Assembly (NCBI GenBank): GCA_018139225.1
Contig: JAGSNX010000003.1
Span: forward strand, 372,001 to 436,000
Source: Microvirga sp. SRT01
GTDB lineage: Bacteria; Pseudomonadota; Alphaproteobacteria; Sphingomonadales; Sphingomonadaceae
Length of the DNA stretch: 64,000 nt
Direction: 5' to 3'
This document shows, one piece after another, positions 53,429-61,455 of this stretch; within the stretch, counting starts at the first letter, position 1; the number at the start of each line of letters is the position of its first letter. The notes under the pieces are model-generated. The model was given only the letters and a program-made list of their open reading frames with translations, ran no database searches and was not told the DNA's origin. Both the position numbers and the translations under genes were made by a program.

Positions 53429-53962
53429 TCAGCCGTTGGGGCGCGCCGTCACGTTCCTGACCTCGCGCAAGCTGGTAGCAAACTGTTCGGCCCACTGGTC
53501 AATACGGCCACCTAGATCGCTGGTCATTTTCTCAAGCGCGTGTTCAATGCGCTCCTGCCCCTTTTCGATGCTGTGAAGCTGCGTCTCTAGCTTGACGATG
53601 CGCTCCACGTCCTTTTGCCGGTTGTTGTCTAGGATTTCGATCTTCTGCTTCTCATTCGACAGCTTGTGTTCGAGCTGGCGGATGTCACGCTCAAGCGTGT
53701 CGTGGATCGGCTTGTGTGCCTTTTCAAATTCAGCGAACTTGCTGGTGATGTGCTTGGTGAACAAGCCTACGATAGTTGCAACGGCCATGATTAGGCCCAG
53801 CAACGGCATCCAGTTTTCCAGCGTCATCATGGGATTAACGGGCTGGCTGATCGGGATGGTAGTCTCGGTTCTGGTGATGATCGGCGTTCCAGCGGTCACC
53901 GTTGTGGTGCCGGGATTGGAAGGCTCGTGATGCTCTGCAACTTTGTTGTGCTGCTTGGCCAT
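53429..53962 (-). CDS. membrane-anchored coiled-coil phage protein (spanin- or lysis-like)
   Basis: A 177-residue protein with a polar threonine-rich N-terminus, one membrane helix (WMPLLGLIMAVATIVGLF, about residues 51-68) and a long coiled coil (ERDIRQLEHKLSNEKQKIEILDNNRQKDVERIVKLETQLHSIEKGQERIEH). The topology fits an inner-membrane spanin or a tail-assembly chaperone-like protein. It overlaps the upstream holin-like gene by 1 nt, which favours a lysis cassette role. Confidence 0.6.
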   Translation of the reverse strand: MAKQHNKVAEHHEPSNPGTTTVTAGTPIITRTETTIPISQPVNPMMTLENWMPLLGLIMAVATIVGLFTKHITSKFAEFEKAHKPIHDTLERDIRQLEHKLSNEKQKIEILDNNRQKDVERIVKLETQLHSIEKGQERIEHALEKMTSDLGGRIDQWAEQFATSLREVRNVTARPNG

Positions 53963-54204
53963 TACGCGCCAGCCTGATCGTCAGGAGCATCCAGCTGCGG
54001 CGTGCGGCTAGACCACATGCCTCCCAGACCCGCCACGAACAATTCCAGTCCGAGAACGATGTCGTCGCTGGCAATCTCCTTGCCCACGAAATGCGTGAAC
54101 GCATACGCGACCATGACGGCCACAAACCGCCGATGCGCAGCATCACCTAGATAAGCGAGGACCGCGATAGCGCGATTACGGATGTTGAGGTCGGGCAGCT
54201 TCAT
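53962..54204 (-). CDS. holin-like small membrane protein
   Basis: An 80-residue protein with two hydrophobic stretches (IAVLAYLG...RFVAVMVAYAFTHFVG and LGLELFVAGLGGMW) and a charged C-terminus, as in small phage holins. It precedes the coiled-coil membrane protein with a 1-nt overlap. The CTAAATA heptamer lies 5 bases before its ATG. No endolysin directly adjoins it. Confidence 0.55.
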   Translation of the reverse strand: MKLPDLNIRNRAIAVLAYLGDAAHRRFVAVMVAYAFTHFVGKEIASDDIVLGLELFVAGLGGMWSSRTPQLDAPDDQAGA

Positions 54205-54263
54205 GCTCGTATTTAGACCGAGGGCCGCCTCAGAGCGCCGTACAGGGTCTAAGCCCCTCGGGG

Positions 54264-54920
54264 CTACTCGGCTTCGCCCTCAGCCTCAGAGGCCGCTAAC
54301 TGCGGCCAGGAGAGGTCGATAGCCGCAAGAGCGTCTAGGTCCTCGGCTGACCGGACGGCATCCTTGAACTGGAACGAGGTCGCGTAAACGGACGCCACAA
54401 ACATTCCCACTGTCACGCCCACGGCGATCATCGCATCTGCATCGAGCGCAACGCTGCTATTGTCGCGCATCCGCCAAAGCGTGGAGAACGGCGCACCTGA
54501 GGACTTGGCAAGCATGGCCATGGCGACCGTGCCAGTAATATTGCTCCGGCTTACCATGTCAGTGTCGATCACTCCCGATGGTGTAGCGCAGCCGCCAATC
54601 AACAGCGCGTCACGTTCACGGGCAATGCGGGCCAGCATATCGGCCCGGACGAGTTCAAGTGCCGTTGGATCACTGACCAACTCGCCACCCGCGAGATAGC
54701 CGCCCTGAGCAGTCAAGTAAGCCACGCCAGCGGCCATTGGATCAGTGGTCAGGGCCTCATAGGGAATATCAACGCGCTCTTGCCAGCAGACCTGACCATC
54801 AGCTTCTAGCTTACTGGTAATGGTCGCGACTGCGCCGCCAGCCGTGACGGTCAGTTGTTCGATGTAATGGGCAACGCCCGCTGAGCCGTTTGGCATCGTC
54901 TTTGGAGAAAGGATAAACAT
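54264..54920 (-). CDS. phage protein with DUF4376-like domain
   Basis: A 218-residue protein. The C-terminal half RIARERDALLIGGCATPSGVIDTDMVSRSNITGTVAMA...WRMRDNSSVALDADAMIAVG is the DUF4376 pattern found in tail-fibre-associated proteins of many phages. The N-terminal part is beta-rich. A small hairpin AGCCCC/GGGGCT lies at its stop. The heptamer CTAAGTA is 8 bases before ATG 54920. Confidence 0.75.
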   Translation of the reverse strand: MFILSPKTMPNGSAGVAHYIEQLTVTAGGAVATITSKLEADGQVCWQERVDIPYEALTTDPMAAGVAYLTAQGGYLAGGELVSDPTALELVRADMLARIARERDALLIGGCATPSGVIDTDMVSRSNITGTVAMAMLAKSSGAPFSTLWRMRDNSSVALDADAMIAVGVTVGMFVASVYATSFQFKDAVRSAEDLDALAAIDLSWPQLAASEAEGEAE

Positions 54921-54931
54921 GTCACTCGTAC

Positions 54932-55675
54932 TTAGTAATTTGTGACATCTATGACGAGGCCGCTGCCACGTGCGTTGACTTGCGGTGGACCGCTTTCGTC
55001 GGAGTCAGCAGGAAGCGCCTTTAGCCGGTTCATGAGAAAGCTATCAAAGTTGATGGAGTTGTTGAAATTGTTCATCGCCGAAGCAAACATCTCCGTCTGG
55101 ACGATGTATTGCGGGGCCTCTGAATTGGCCTGTGGATTGTAGTCATAGTTTCGTTCGAGGTAGGAGCCTTCGTTCTGCATTACAAAGGCCAGCTTGCGCC
55201 CACTTGGCCCTGTGTAGCTGCTGAGCAATGATCCGTTGCCGTTGTTGCCGTCAGGATTGGCATAGGTGACGAACGCCACCGGCTTCAGCACACGGGTGTT
55301 GGCGTTGAAGATAACTTGGTTGCTCGCGTCACGCATTTCGAAGCCGCCGCTATTTGACGTGGGCACGCCAAAGCCAAAGCAGAAAAGTTCTAGCGCCACG
55401 TTGCCGTTGTAGGCGTGTGCGATGTAGGCCGTATTTCCATAGCGATAATTGACCTTGTGCGTCATCGTACAATAGGTCGCCATGATCTGCGTGGCCGCTG
55501 GGATCGTGACACTGGTCCCGTAATGCGAAATAGCCGTGCTACCGCTTCCGCCACCGATGCGGTTTGGCGTACCGGCATTCAGGGTGAGGGTGATCTTTTG
55601 GAGCAGCGAAAGTGGCGGTTGATCGACGCTGAATTGCAGGCGTCCCGCGACATTGCGCACTTCAAAGGAAGCCAT
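54932..55675 (-). CDS. tail-associated phage protein
   Basis: A 247-residue beta-rich protein. Its start MASFEVRNVAGRLQFSVDQPPLSLLQKI resembles the opening of the next-upstream protein (ATGLRIWDDQGRETLSV...), as in phage tail proteins that sit below the J tip. The product is likely a tail-tip or fibre component. Its start overlaps the stop of the preceding gene. Confidence 0.65.
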   Translation of the reverse strand: MASFEVRNVAGRLQFSVDQPPLSLLQKITLTLNAGTPNRIGGGSGSTAISHYGTSVTIPAATQIMATYCTMTHKVNYRYGNTAYIAHAYNGNVALELFCFGFGVPTSNSGGFEMRDASNQVIFNANTRVLKPVAFVTYANPDGNNGNGSLLSSYTGPSGRKLAFVMQNEGSYLERNYDYNPQANSEAPQYIVQTEMFASAMNNFNNSINFDSFLMNRLKALPADSDESGPPQVNARGSGLVIDVTNY

Positions 55676-55959
55676 CAGTAGACACCGTAGAAGATGGTAG
55701 CCGGTACAGCCGTCGAGTAGATGGAATTTGGCCTATAGGACCAACTCAGGGTTGTGCCGCTGATCGCAACTTCTGGCCTTGTCCCGTAGTCGCTGGCCAC
55801 TGTCAGGGCGAACGGGATGTAGCCTGAGAAGCCAGCAACGATCGTGCTGCCGCTGGAGCCAGCCGAAACCGCAAAGCTGCCAAGGATGCGGCCAACATCG
55901 TCCGTTACGGACAACGTTTCCCTGCCTTGATCGTCCCAGATGCGCAGTCCTGTAGCCAC
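55675..55959 (-). CDS. small tail-associated phage protein
   Basis: A 94-residue beta-rich protein (WDDQGRETLSVTDDVGRILGSFAVSAGSSGST...) of the kind found after J in siphovirus tail operons. The GTG 55959 start has GGGAGG eight bases upstream. It overlaps the 247-residue gene. Confidence 0.65.
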   Translation of the reverse strand: MATGLRIWDDQGRETLSVTDDVGRILGSFAVSAGSSGSTIVAGFSGYIPFALTVASDYGTRPEVAISGTTLSWSYRPNSIYSTAVPATIFYGVY

Positions 55960-56013
55960 TCCATTTTCCTCCCGTGGCTCATTGGATCGAGCCGTCCGGG
56001 TATTTATGGAGAG

Positions 56014-59000
56014 TTAGAAGATACCGAGTTGGACGCGGCGGATGTTGTTGGCGTCATAGACCTCCATGCCAAGGCGACTGACGATGGTGCGACCGCCACC
56101 ATTGCTGCCAGTGATCCTAACATCGCCAACGATGTCCACACCCGCACTTCCGTAGGCATCCGAATAGACCGTCAACTGCGCACGGCCATTGCCAGCATCA
56201 GCTTGAACCGACCAATATGCGGCAGTCTTACTTTGTAGTCCCGTCAGCGTACCAGCTTGAGTTGTGACGGTAGCAGCGGTCCCATTGTACTCGCTGCGCA
56301 GCTGGTTCAGGGTTCCCGCAGAAGCAAAGCGGCCATCGGTCGTCGCAGTCTCCACGCTGCTGATCCGGCCTGAGAAGCCATTCGCCGTAGCTTCCACGGT
56401 GTTGAGGCGCTGAGTGGTAGCAAACCGGCCATCGGTTGTAGCTGTCTCTACAGCGCCAATGCGGCCCAGCGCCCCGTTCAGGGATGTTTCGATGTTACCT
56501 GCGCGCGTAGCGGTTGCGAACCTGCCGTCCGTTGTCGCGGTTTCTACGTTGCTGATCCGGCCCAATGCGCCGCTAAGCGAGGTTTCGATAATGGCTGCCC
56601 GTTGCGCGGTTGCGAACCGGCCATCCGTCACCGCTGTTTCAACAGCCGTGATCCGGGTCTTTGCGCTTCCGCTATCCGTTTCCAGATTGGAAGTGCGAAC
56701 CGCTAAAGCGCCGTTGGCATCCGATACCGCCGTGATGCGCGTAGACAGCGAAGCCGCGTTGTCGTTGACGCCCTGAAAGCGCGTGTTCACCGACGTTCCC
56801 AAGCTATCGACATTCTGCTGAGCCGTCGACCCAACTGCGTAAGCGGCATCAGCCCGGTTCTTCGCGATTACGATCTGGCCGTTGGCCGTTGTGATCTGCC
56901 CGTTCGCCGTATCAATCCGGCCATTCGCGGCATCAACAGCGGCCTTTACATCGCTGATGAGGATGAGGTTGCCCTGAGGGTCACGCTGGTTTGCCAGCGC
57001 AGCGTTGACGTTGTTGAGGAGCGTACCAGACGGCACACCGCCAACAGCGGCAGTATCCTTGGACGTGTGATCGCCCGTCACGTCTGCATTGGCGTCTGGA
57101 CGTGTTCCCGATGGATCGAGAACGTTGTCCCAATCAGGTCGTACAACCACGGCAGCCGTAGCAACATTGGCAGTGACCCAGCTGCCGTAAACAGCGGTCG
57201 TCATGCGGAAGCGTGCGCGGACCTCAAGCGTGACGCCCGGAGCGTTCGAGGTAAACGTGTAGGTGCCAACGTTTGCATCGAATAGCGTGGCTTGGTTGGT
57301 CCAGCTATCCACGCCCACGGCACGGCTCTGAATTTGTATGCCCTGAACACGTCCGCTGTCCTCAGGCGTCCAAGCTACATGGACCTCCGAGACATCGTAG
57401 TTGTTGGCACCGGCATAGCTATGGCTGGTCAGGCGGAAGTTCTCTGGTGCCAGAGTGTCCGCTGGATCGTAGCCTTCAGGACGGATGCTAGGTGGTAGTG
57501 GCTTTTCTTCCCTGTCCCATGCGTAGACGGCTGCGCTTTCCTCGCGGAGCGTCATCTGAAACCACATGTCGTGCGTTTCTGCCTGAGACTCCACACGGAA
57601 CAGCTTGGCGTTCCAGCCCTCCTTTGGGATCGTCAGGGTGACGAGGCTACCAACATTGGCCGCAAATGCCTTTGGGCTAAACGTTGCGCTGAATTTGCCG
57701 GGGGTCAGGTATTCGCGGAGCAGAAACTGCTTGGCGATGCGCTGACAGGTTTCAGGCCGACTGACTGCGCCGAGGTCGAGGTTCATGGTGCGAGGCACAC
57801 CATCGGCCAATGGCGGCTGGATGATCGGGTCGCCCCAATCGCTTAGCTGATAGAGGTTGTCGGGATCAGCAAAGCGACCCCGGATAATGTTAAAGCGGTC
57901 ACGTGCCGCTGGTGCTGGATTCCAGACGTAGGGACTGGCACCACCGGGCGGTCCAACTAGGTCGTCCGCAGTTAGCGATACCTTGGGACCAGCAGTATCA
58001 TCGACACCGCCCACGAGTGTGTAAGCACCACCGACGTCCACGAGTTTGGTAGAACCCATGGCGGCCGTGATGCCGCCAATGACGGTTTCGTGAGCGTCGG
58101 CGGTCGAATAGATTGCATCGCAGTGGTAACGTTGAACCGTTCCACCACCCAACAGGGCAACGCGCTCTTCGCAAACATTGGCGTAATAGCGGAAGTTATC
58201 GAGGTCGATGGACGAGGCAGGGATGCCCATTCCCCAGACGGTCTGGCCAGCGATTTTGTAGCCCGTGAGGTAAGTCAGCAAGCAGAGTGCAGGATTGCGT
58301 CCAATCTCCACACTGCCGTTTTTCCAAGTCCATGTGCTTTGATCGTCAATGCGATGCGGGCCAGACCCGCCCGTTGAGCTATCTAGGCGCGGATCGTAGA
58401 CCGGACAGCCTTCAACGATGGTGCGGGTTTCGCTGGGCAGTCCACCGGGCCAAGCATCATTGCTCAGCTTCCACGTGAGTGCCATGTAGGCGCAGCCAGT
58501 GAACTTGGCTGTTGGCTTCCAATAATTTCCGGTTCCGTAGCTGAAGCCGTTGTTTGCGCCCTGAGTGACAAAGCGCATGTTTTCGATGCCATCAGCATGG
58601 CGGATCAGCGACCCGCTCCAAGTCAGGTCGTTTTCAACATAGTAGCCAACGACACGATTGATCTTGTGGGAAGCGAGAACAATGATCTGGGCGCTGCGGT
58701 CCTTTTTCTTGCCGTAGGTTTCTACGAACGGAACGTCTGCACCAGCGGCAGTCAGTCCAAAGACGATCTTGCGTGGCGCAGTTGGATTGACACTCGCCCT
58801 GAGACGATCCGCCATGCTGTTGCTCATGGACGGCGCTTTGCGGAACAGGCTCGCTCCAGCGGTCAGGGCCGCTGTAATGGCCATGGTCGTAAAGGCGCTG
58901 GCGATAGCTGCGCCCGTGATCGTGACACCAAGGCTGCCAGCTACGCTGGCCAGTGCCGCGCCGATTGCTGGTGCGAAGACGACGACTGCTACCGCGATCG

Positions 59001-59034
59001 CGACAATGGCGACGACTTTGAGGACCTTCGACAT
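56014..59034 (-). CDS. J-like tail tip attachment protein
   Basis: A 1006-residue protein, the central host-recognition tip of the tail. Residues 1-65 are alanine-rich and hydrophobic (VLKVVAIVAIAVAVVVFAPAIG), an assembly-type N-terminus seen in related tips. Residues about 90-500 form the hub part (RKIVFGLTAAGADVPFVETYGKKK, YWSGS-type motifs, SLIRHADG). A fibronectin-like part follows (APENFRLTSHSYAGANNYDVSEVHVAWTPED). Residues about 680-950 are tandem coiled repeats with RISxVETATTDGRFATxxR. It begins at the stop of the peptidase gene with GGAGG upstream. Confidence 0.8.
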   Translation of the reverse strand: MSKVLKVVAIVAIAVAVVVFAPAIGAALASVAGSLGVTITGAAIASAFTTMAITAALTAGASLFRKAPSMSNSMADRLRASVNPTAPRKIVFGLTAAGADVPFVETYGKKKDRSAQIIVLASHKINRVVGYYVENDLTWSGSLIRHADGIENMRFVTQGANNGFSYGTGNYWKPTAKFTGCAYMALTWKLSNDAWPGGLPSETRTIVEGCPVYDPRLDSSTGGSGPHRIDDQSTWTWKNGSVEIGRNPALCLLTYLTGYKIAGQTVWGMGIPASSIDLDNFRYYANVCEERVALLGGGTVQRYHCDAIYSTADAHETVIGGITAAMGSTKLVDVGGAYTLVGGVDDTAGPKVSLTADDLVGPPGGASPYVWNPAPAARDRFNIIRGRFADPDNLYQLSDWGDPIIQPPLADGVPRTMNLDLGAVSRPETCQRIAKQFLLREYLTPGKFSATFSPKAFAANVGSLVTLTIPKEGWNAKLFRVESQAETHDMWFQMTLREESAAVYAWDREEKPLPPSIRPEGYDPADTLAPENFRLTSHSYAGANNYDVSEVHVAWTPEDSGRVQGIQIQSRAVGVDSWTNQATLFDANVGTYTFTSNAPGVTLEVRARFRMTTAVYGSWVTANVATAAVVVRPDWDNVLDPSGTRPDANADVTGDHTSKDTAAVGGVPSGTLLNNVNAALANQRDPQGNLILISDVKAAVDAANGRIDTANGQITTANGQIVIAKNRADAAYAVGSTAQQNVDSLGTSVNTRFQGVNDNAASLSTRITAVSDANGALAVRTSNLETDSGSAKTRITAVETAVTDGRFATAQRAAIIETSLSGALGRISNVETATTDGRFATATRAGNIETSLNGALGRIGAVETATTDGRFATTQRLNTVEATANGFSGRISSVETATTDGRFASAGTLNQLRSEYNGTAATVTTQAGTLTGLQSKTAAYWSVQADAGNGRAQLTVYSDAYGSAGVDIVGDVRITGSNGGGRTIVSRLGMEVYDANNIRRVQLGIF

Positions 59035-59495
59035 TAGCGATCCTCCCCGTCAGAGGGAGCGTCGAAGGGGATCGTGAAAGCCCGCGTGCAATCAGCTGTA
59101 GGGACGTAGACGGTGCCGTGGTGCCCGTGTTCCTCACCAACGAAGAGGGAGTGAAGCCCCACGCAGATGCCGAGCGTGTGCCGGTCCTTCATCACGACAT
59201 CGCCGCGCTTGGCCTGGCTGACGTGTTTGGAGTTGCCGAGCCACGCCGTGGTGGTCTTCAGCAGCGTGCCTTCGCCGAATGTTCGGAGTGCTTCAGCTGA
59301 ACCTTGGCGCGTGTCATAGGCACCACGGAAGTCCGCGCCGGGATCAACGCCCGTCATTGCGCGGATGCCGCCTGACGCAAACAACGCACAATCGTTGCTG
59401 CCCCAAGCAAAGGGCTCTTCAGCTACGCGGTCTAGGTAAGTTGCGAGCCGATCTTCCCAATCGGGCGCGCGCATAATAGGGGATGGAGCATTCAT
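59034..59495 (-). CDS. tail-assembly NlpC/P60-like peptidase (DUF6950-like)
   Basis: A 153-residue cysteine peptidase-like protein. FAWGSNDCALFASGGIRAMTG carries the probable catalytic Cys at the start of a helix, as in NlpC/P60 folds, and TLGICVGLHSLFVGEEHGHHG supplies histidines. Phage homologues sit between minor tail genes and J, where they act in tail assembly or cell-wall penetration (lambda K). ATG 59495 is used, with the heptamer ATAAGTA four bases upstream. Confidence 0.72.
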   Translation of the reverse strand: MNAPSPIMRAPDWEDRLATYLDRVAEEPFAWGSNDCALFASGGIRAMTGVDPGADFRGAYDTRQGSAEALRTFGEGTLLKTTTAWLGNSKHVSQAKRGDVVMKDRHTLGICVGLHSLFVGEEHGHHGTVYVPTADCTRAFTIPFDAPSDGEDR

Positions 59496-59533
59496 CCCAT
59501 ACTTATCGGAAAGCGGCCTATCACGCCGCGTGA

Positions 59534-59557
59534 CGCTTGCCACCGTACGGGCAAGCG
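59534..59557. promoter_or_regulatory. hairpin upstream of the plus-strand peptidase-like gene
   Basis: CGCTTGCC (59534-59541) and GGCAAGCG (59550-59557) form an 8-bp stem with an 8-nt loop, between the divergent starts of the NlpC-like gene (59495) and the plus-strand gene (59594). It could be an operator shared by both. Confidence 0.4.
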
Positions 59558-59593
59558 TATTACAAGCCGAGTCGAACCTTGGGGGAGGATCGA

Positions 59594-60112
59594 ATGGGGT
59601 ACTCGTTAATAGTTGAGCCTAAGCAAGCTTGTGAGAAGCATTTCGCTGCACACATAGGTAATTGTAGCGGATTCGTGAACGCAGTCGCATCTGAGTTGCG
59701 TGTGTTTATGCCGAGTGCGAACCTGTACGACTCTGGAAAGGAACGCTTTCCAGCGGACATCATCGGAATGTGGATCGCAAATTGGCTGCCGCTGGGGGAC
59801 TCGCCCTTTCTCGCGATCCCAGCTGGTGAAGGTGCAGCGTACCGCGCTATGGAGTACGCGGACGCGGGCGCGTTTGTCATCGCCGGCGCGACGAGCGACA
59901 TGATAAACAAGTATCGCGAGCCAAAATACAAAACTACCAACGGGCATGTAGCAGTCGTGACGCCCGGTATCGGGAAGAACGGCTTTCCAAGAGGATACTG
60001 GGGTCAACATAGGGGAAGCGGGAAAGCGGACGAGACGCTTTCACTATCCTTCGCTCGGCCGTTGAAGAACGAACTTCTTTATTTCGCGGTGATGCGAGGT
60101 AAGAGTCAGTAG
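59594..60112 (+). CDS. NlpC/P60 or CHAP-like cysteine hydrolase moron
   Basis: A 172-residue protein on the opposite strand to the tail genes around it. IGNCSGFVNAVASEL gives a Cys at a helix start, and NGHVAVVTPGIG a following His on a strand, the core of papain-like peptidoglycan amidases/endopeptidases; GYWGQHRGSGKADE may add the third residue. Tae4-type amidases share this order. No signal peptide. GGGGGAGGAT gives a strong ribosome-binding site. Its AT-richer DNA and reverse orientation suggest an inserted moron rather than a structural gene. Confidence 0.6.
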   Translation: MGYSLIVEPKQACEKHFAAHIGNCSGFVNAVASELRVFMPSANLYDSGKERFPADIIGMWIANWLPLGDSPFLAIPAGEGAAYRAMEYADAGAFVIAGATSDMINKYREPKYKTTNGHVAVVTPGIGKNGFPRGYWGQHRGSGKADETLSLSFARPLKNELLYFAVMRGKSQ

Positions 60113-60122
60113 GTCGTGTGCC

Positions 60123-60800
60123 TTACTTGAAGCTGAAGTTGATGTTTTTCTGAGCCTGAAGCTGTTCCGCTAGTCCAGCCCAACCACCAGCACTACCGGG
60201 CTTTGTTGGAACAGGCGAACCGTTGGCAACCGAGACTGCGTAATCCATGGCAGTATCCGTGGGGTCTAGCTGCTTTTGGTTTTGGTAAGTCTGGCCTGTT
60301 GCTGGACTGATAAGACCGGCGTGCCCCTCGATACCGAGAATGAACCGCTGTACCGACCCGTCGTTGCTGATTTCCAGCGTGTCCATGCGACCTGTGCGGA
60401 TGCGCTTGAACGCCCATGTTGCTGGTGCGCCCGGTACTGCGCTGGCGATCATGATTGCGCGCCACAACGTTGCGGGGCGGGACTGGTACTCGTCAGGATA
60501 AACGATAGCAGCCTGAATGGCTTCGCTGGGATCGCTGGGGATGCCAAGGGTTATTCTCAGCACGTCGCTGCCCGACATGCTCATGTTGTTTTCCCCGATG
60601 TCGAGGACAACGCCATGTACCAGCGGGTCAAAGACCATGTTGTTGATTTGGCTGTCTGCGCTGCCCGTCACTGTCAGTCGTTCCTGGCCGGTCCAAATGC
60701 AGATCGTTTCGCTCTTGAAATCCAAGCGGGCCATAATAGCGGTTGTTATGCCAGCGGCTGCTAGAGCGGCTAGGACCTCTGCGTTCATGCCATAACGCAT
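60123..60800 (-). CDS. minor tail protein
   Basis: A 225-residue protein located between the tape measure and the NlpC-like gene, where siphoviruses encode minor tail proteins. ITTAIMARLDFKSETICIWTGQERL and the WTFKRIRTGRMDTLEIS-like segment are consistent with a tail hub protein that follows a DUF2163-like layout, but no firm family can be named. GGAGG lies 7 bases before ATG 60800, and the start overlaps the preceding stop by 1 nt. Confidence 0.65.
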   Translation of the reverse strand: MRYGMNAEVLAALAAAGITTAIMARLDFKSETICIWTGQERLTVTGSADSQINNMVFDPLVHGVVLDIGENNMSMSGSDVLRITLGIPSDPSEAIQAAIVYPDEYQSRPATLWRAIMIASAVPGAPATWAFKRIRTGRMDTLEISNDGSVQRFILGIEGHAGLISPATGQTYQNQKQLDPTDTAMDYAVSVANGSPVPTKPGSAGGWAGLAEQLQAQKNINFSFK

Positions 60801-61405
60801 TACAGAGCCTCCTTTGCCTGAATGCTTGGAAAGCTGGGCTGGCGATCAACATCCAGAGTGTAGGCAACGCTGTCACCGCTAACCAACCGGAACGTTCCCT
60901 TGGGAGTTTGGAAGTTAATTGGCGTACCTGCTGGCTGAAGCGAGCGGATTTGAGGTGCTAGTTCAACGGTACACTGGCCGCTGGTGTTTGCGTTCGCTGG
61001 TGCCGAGACAACGCGGTGAAGCCGCGTGCCGATCTGGCAATACTGGCCCAAGTAAAGCGAGGAAGCCGCGTTAGCTGCCCATCCGCCCATCGTGACCAGC
61101 GATCCATAGCTGTATGCGGGCAGGGCCAATGTTCGGCCGGTGAGGTCAGAACCATACGCTAGGCGAGGCTGGTACAAGAAGGTGCCAAGCTGACCGCGTA
61201 GGCTGTCAATCCATGCCTGTGTGATCTCAGCATCGCCATGGCTCATGCGCGGCCACGTAAATTCCAACGTCCAGTGGTCGGCATTGCTGACGACCTGTTG
61301 AGCAAACGTGTGGGGGCTTTCCATTGCGGCTTGCTGAAGCGAAATGCGTAGCATCTCACTCGCTGGTGCGTTGGGAACGCTGTAGTTGATTGGATACGTA
61401 GCCAA
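60800..61405 (-). CDS. minor tail protein
   Basis: A protein of about 201 residues (ATYPINYSVPNAPASEMLRISLQQAAMESPHTFAQQVV...) next to the tape measure. MESPHTFAQQVVSNADHWTLEFTWPRMS and QAWIDSLRGQLGTFLYQP are typical of distal tail proteins in phages of alphaproteobacteria. TTG 61405 is chosen because GAGG lies 7 bases before it; TTG 61411 is too close to that site. A hairpin and the heptamer ATAAGTA lie upstream. Confidence 0.65.
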   Translation of the reverse strand: MATYPINYSVPNAPASEMLRISLQQAAMESPHTFAQQVVSNADHWTLEFTWPRMSHGDAEITQAWIDSLRGQLGTFLYQPRLAYGSDLTGRTLALPAYSYGSLVTMGGWAANAASSLYLGQYCQIGTRLHRVVSAPANANTSGQCTVELAPQIRSLQPAGTPINFQTPKGTFRLVSGDSVAYTLDVDRQPSFPSIQAKEAL

Positions 61406-61416
61406 GGGCAAACCTC

Positions 61417-61435
61417 AAGTAAGTGTCCCTTACTT
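61417..61435 (-). promoter_or_regulatory. hairpin before the minor tail gene
   Basis: AAGTAAG (61417-61423) and CTTACTT (61429-61435) form a 7-bp stem with a 5-nt loop in the 50-base gap after the tape measure gene. The 5' arm on the minus strand overlaps the recurrent ATAAGTA heptamer (61437-61431). Confidence 0.4.
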
Positions 61436-61455
61436 ATCGGTTTGACCCTCAGGGC

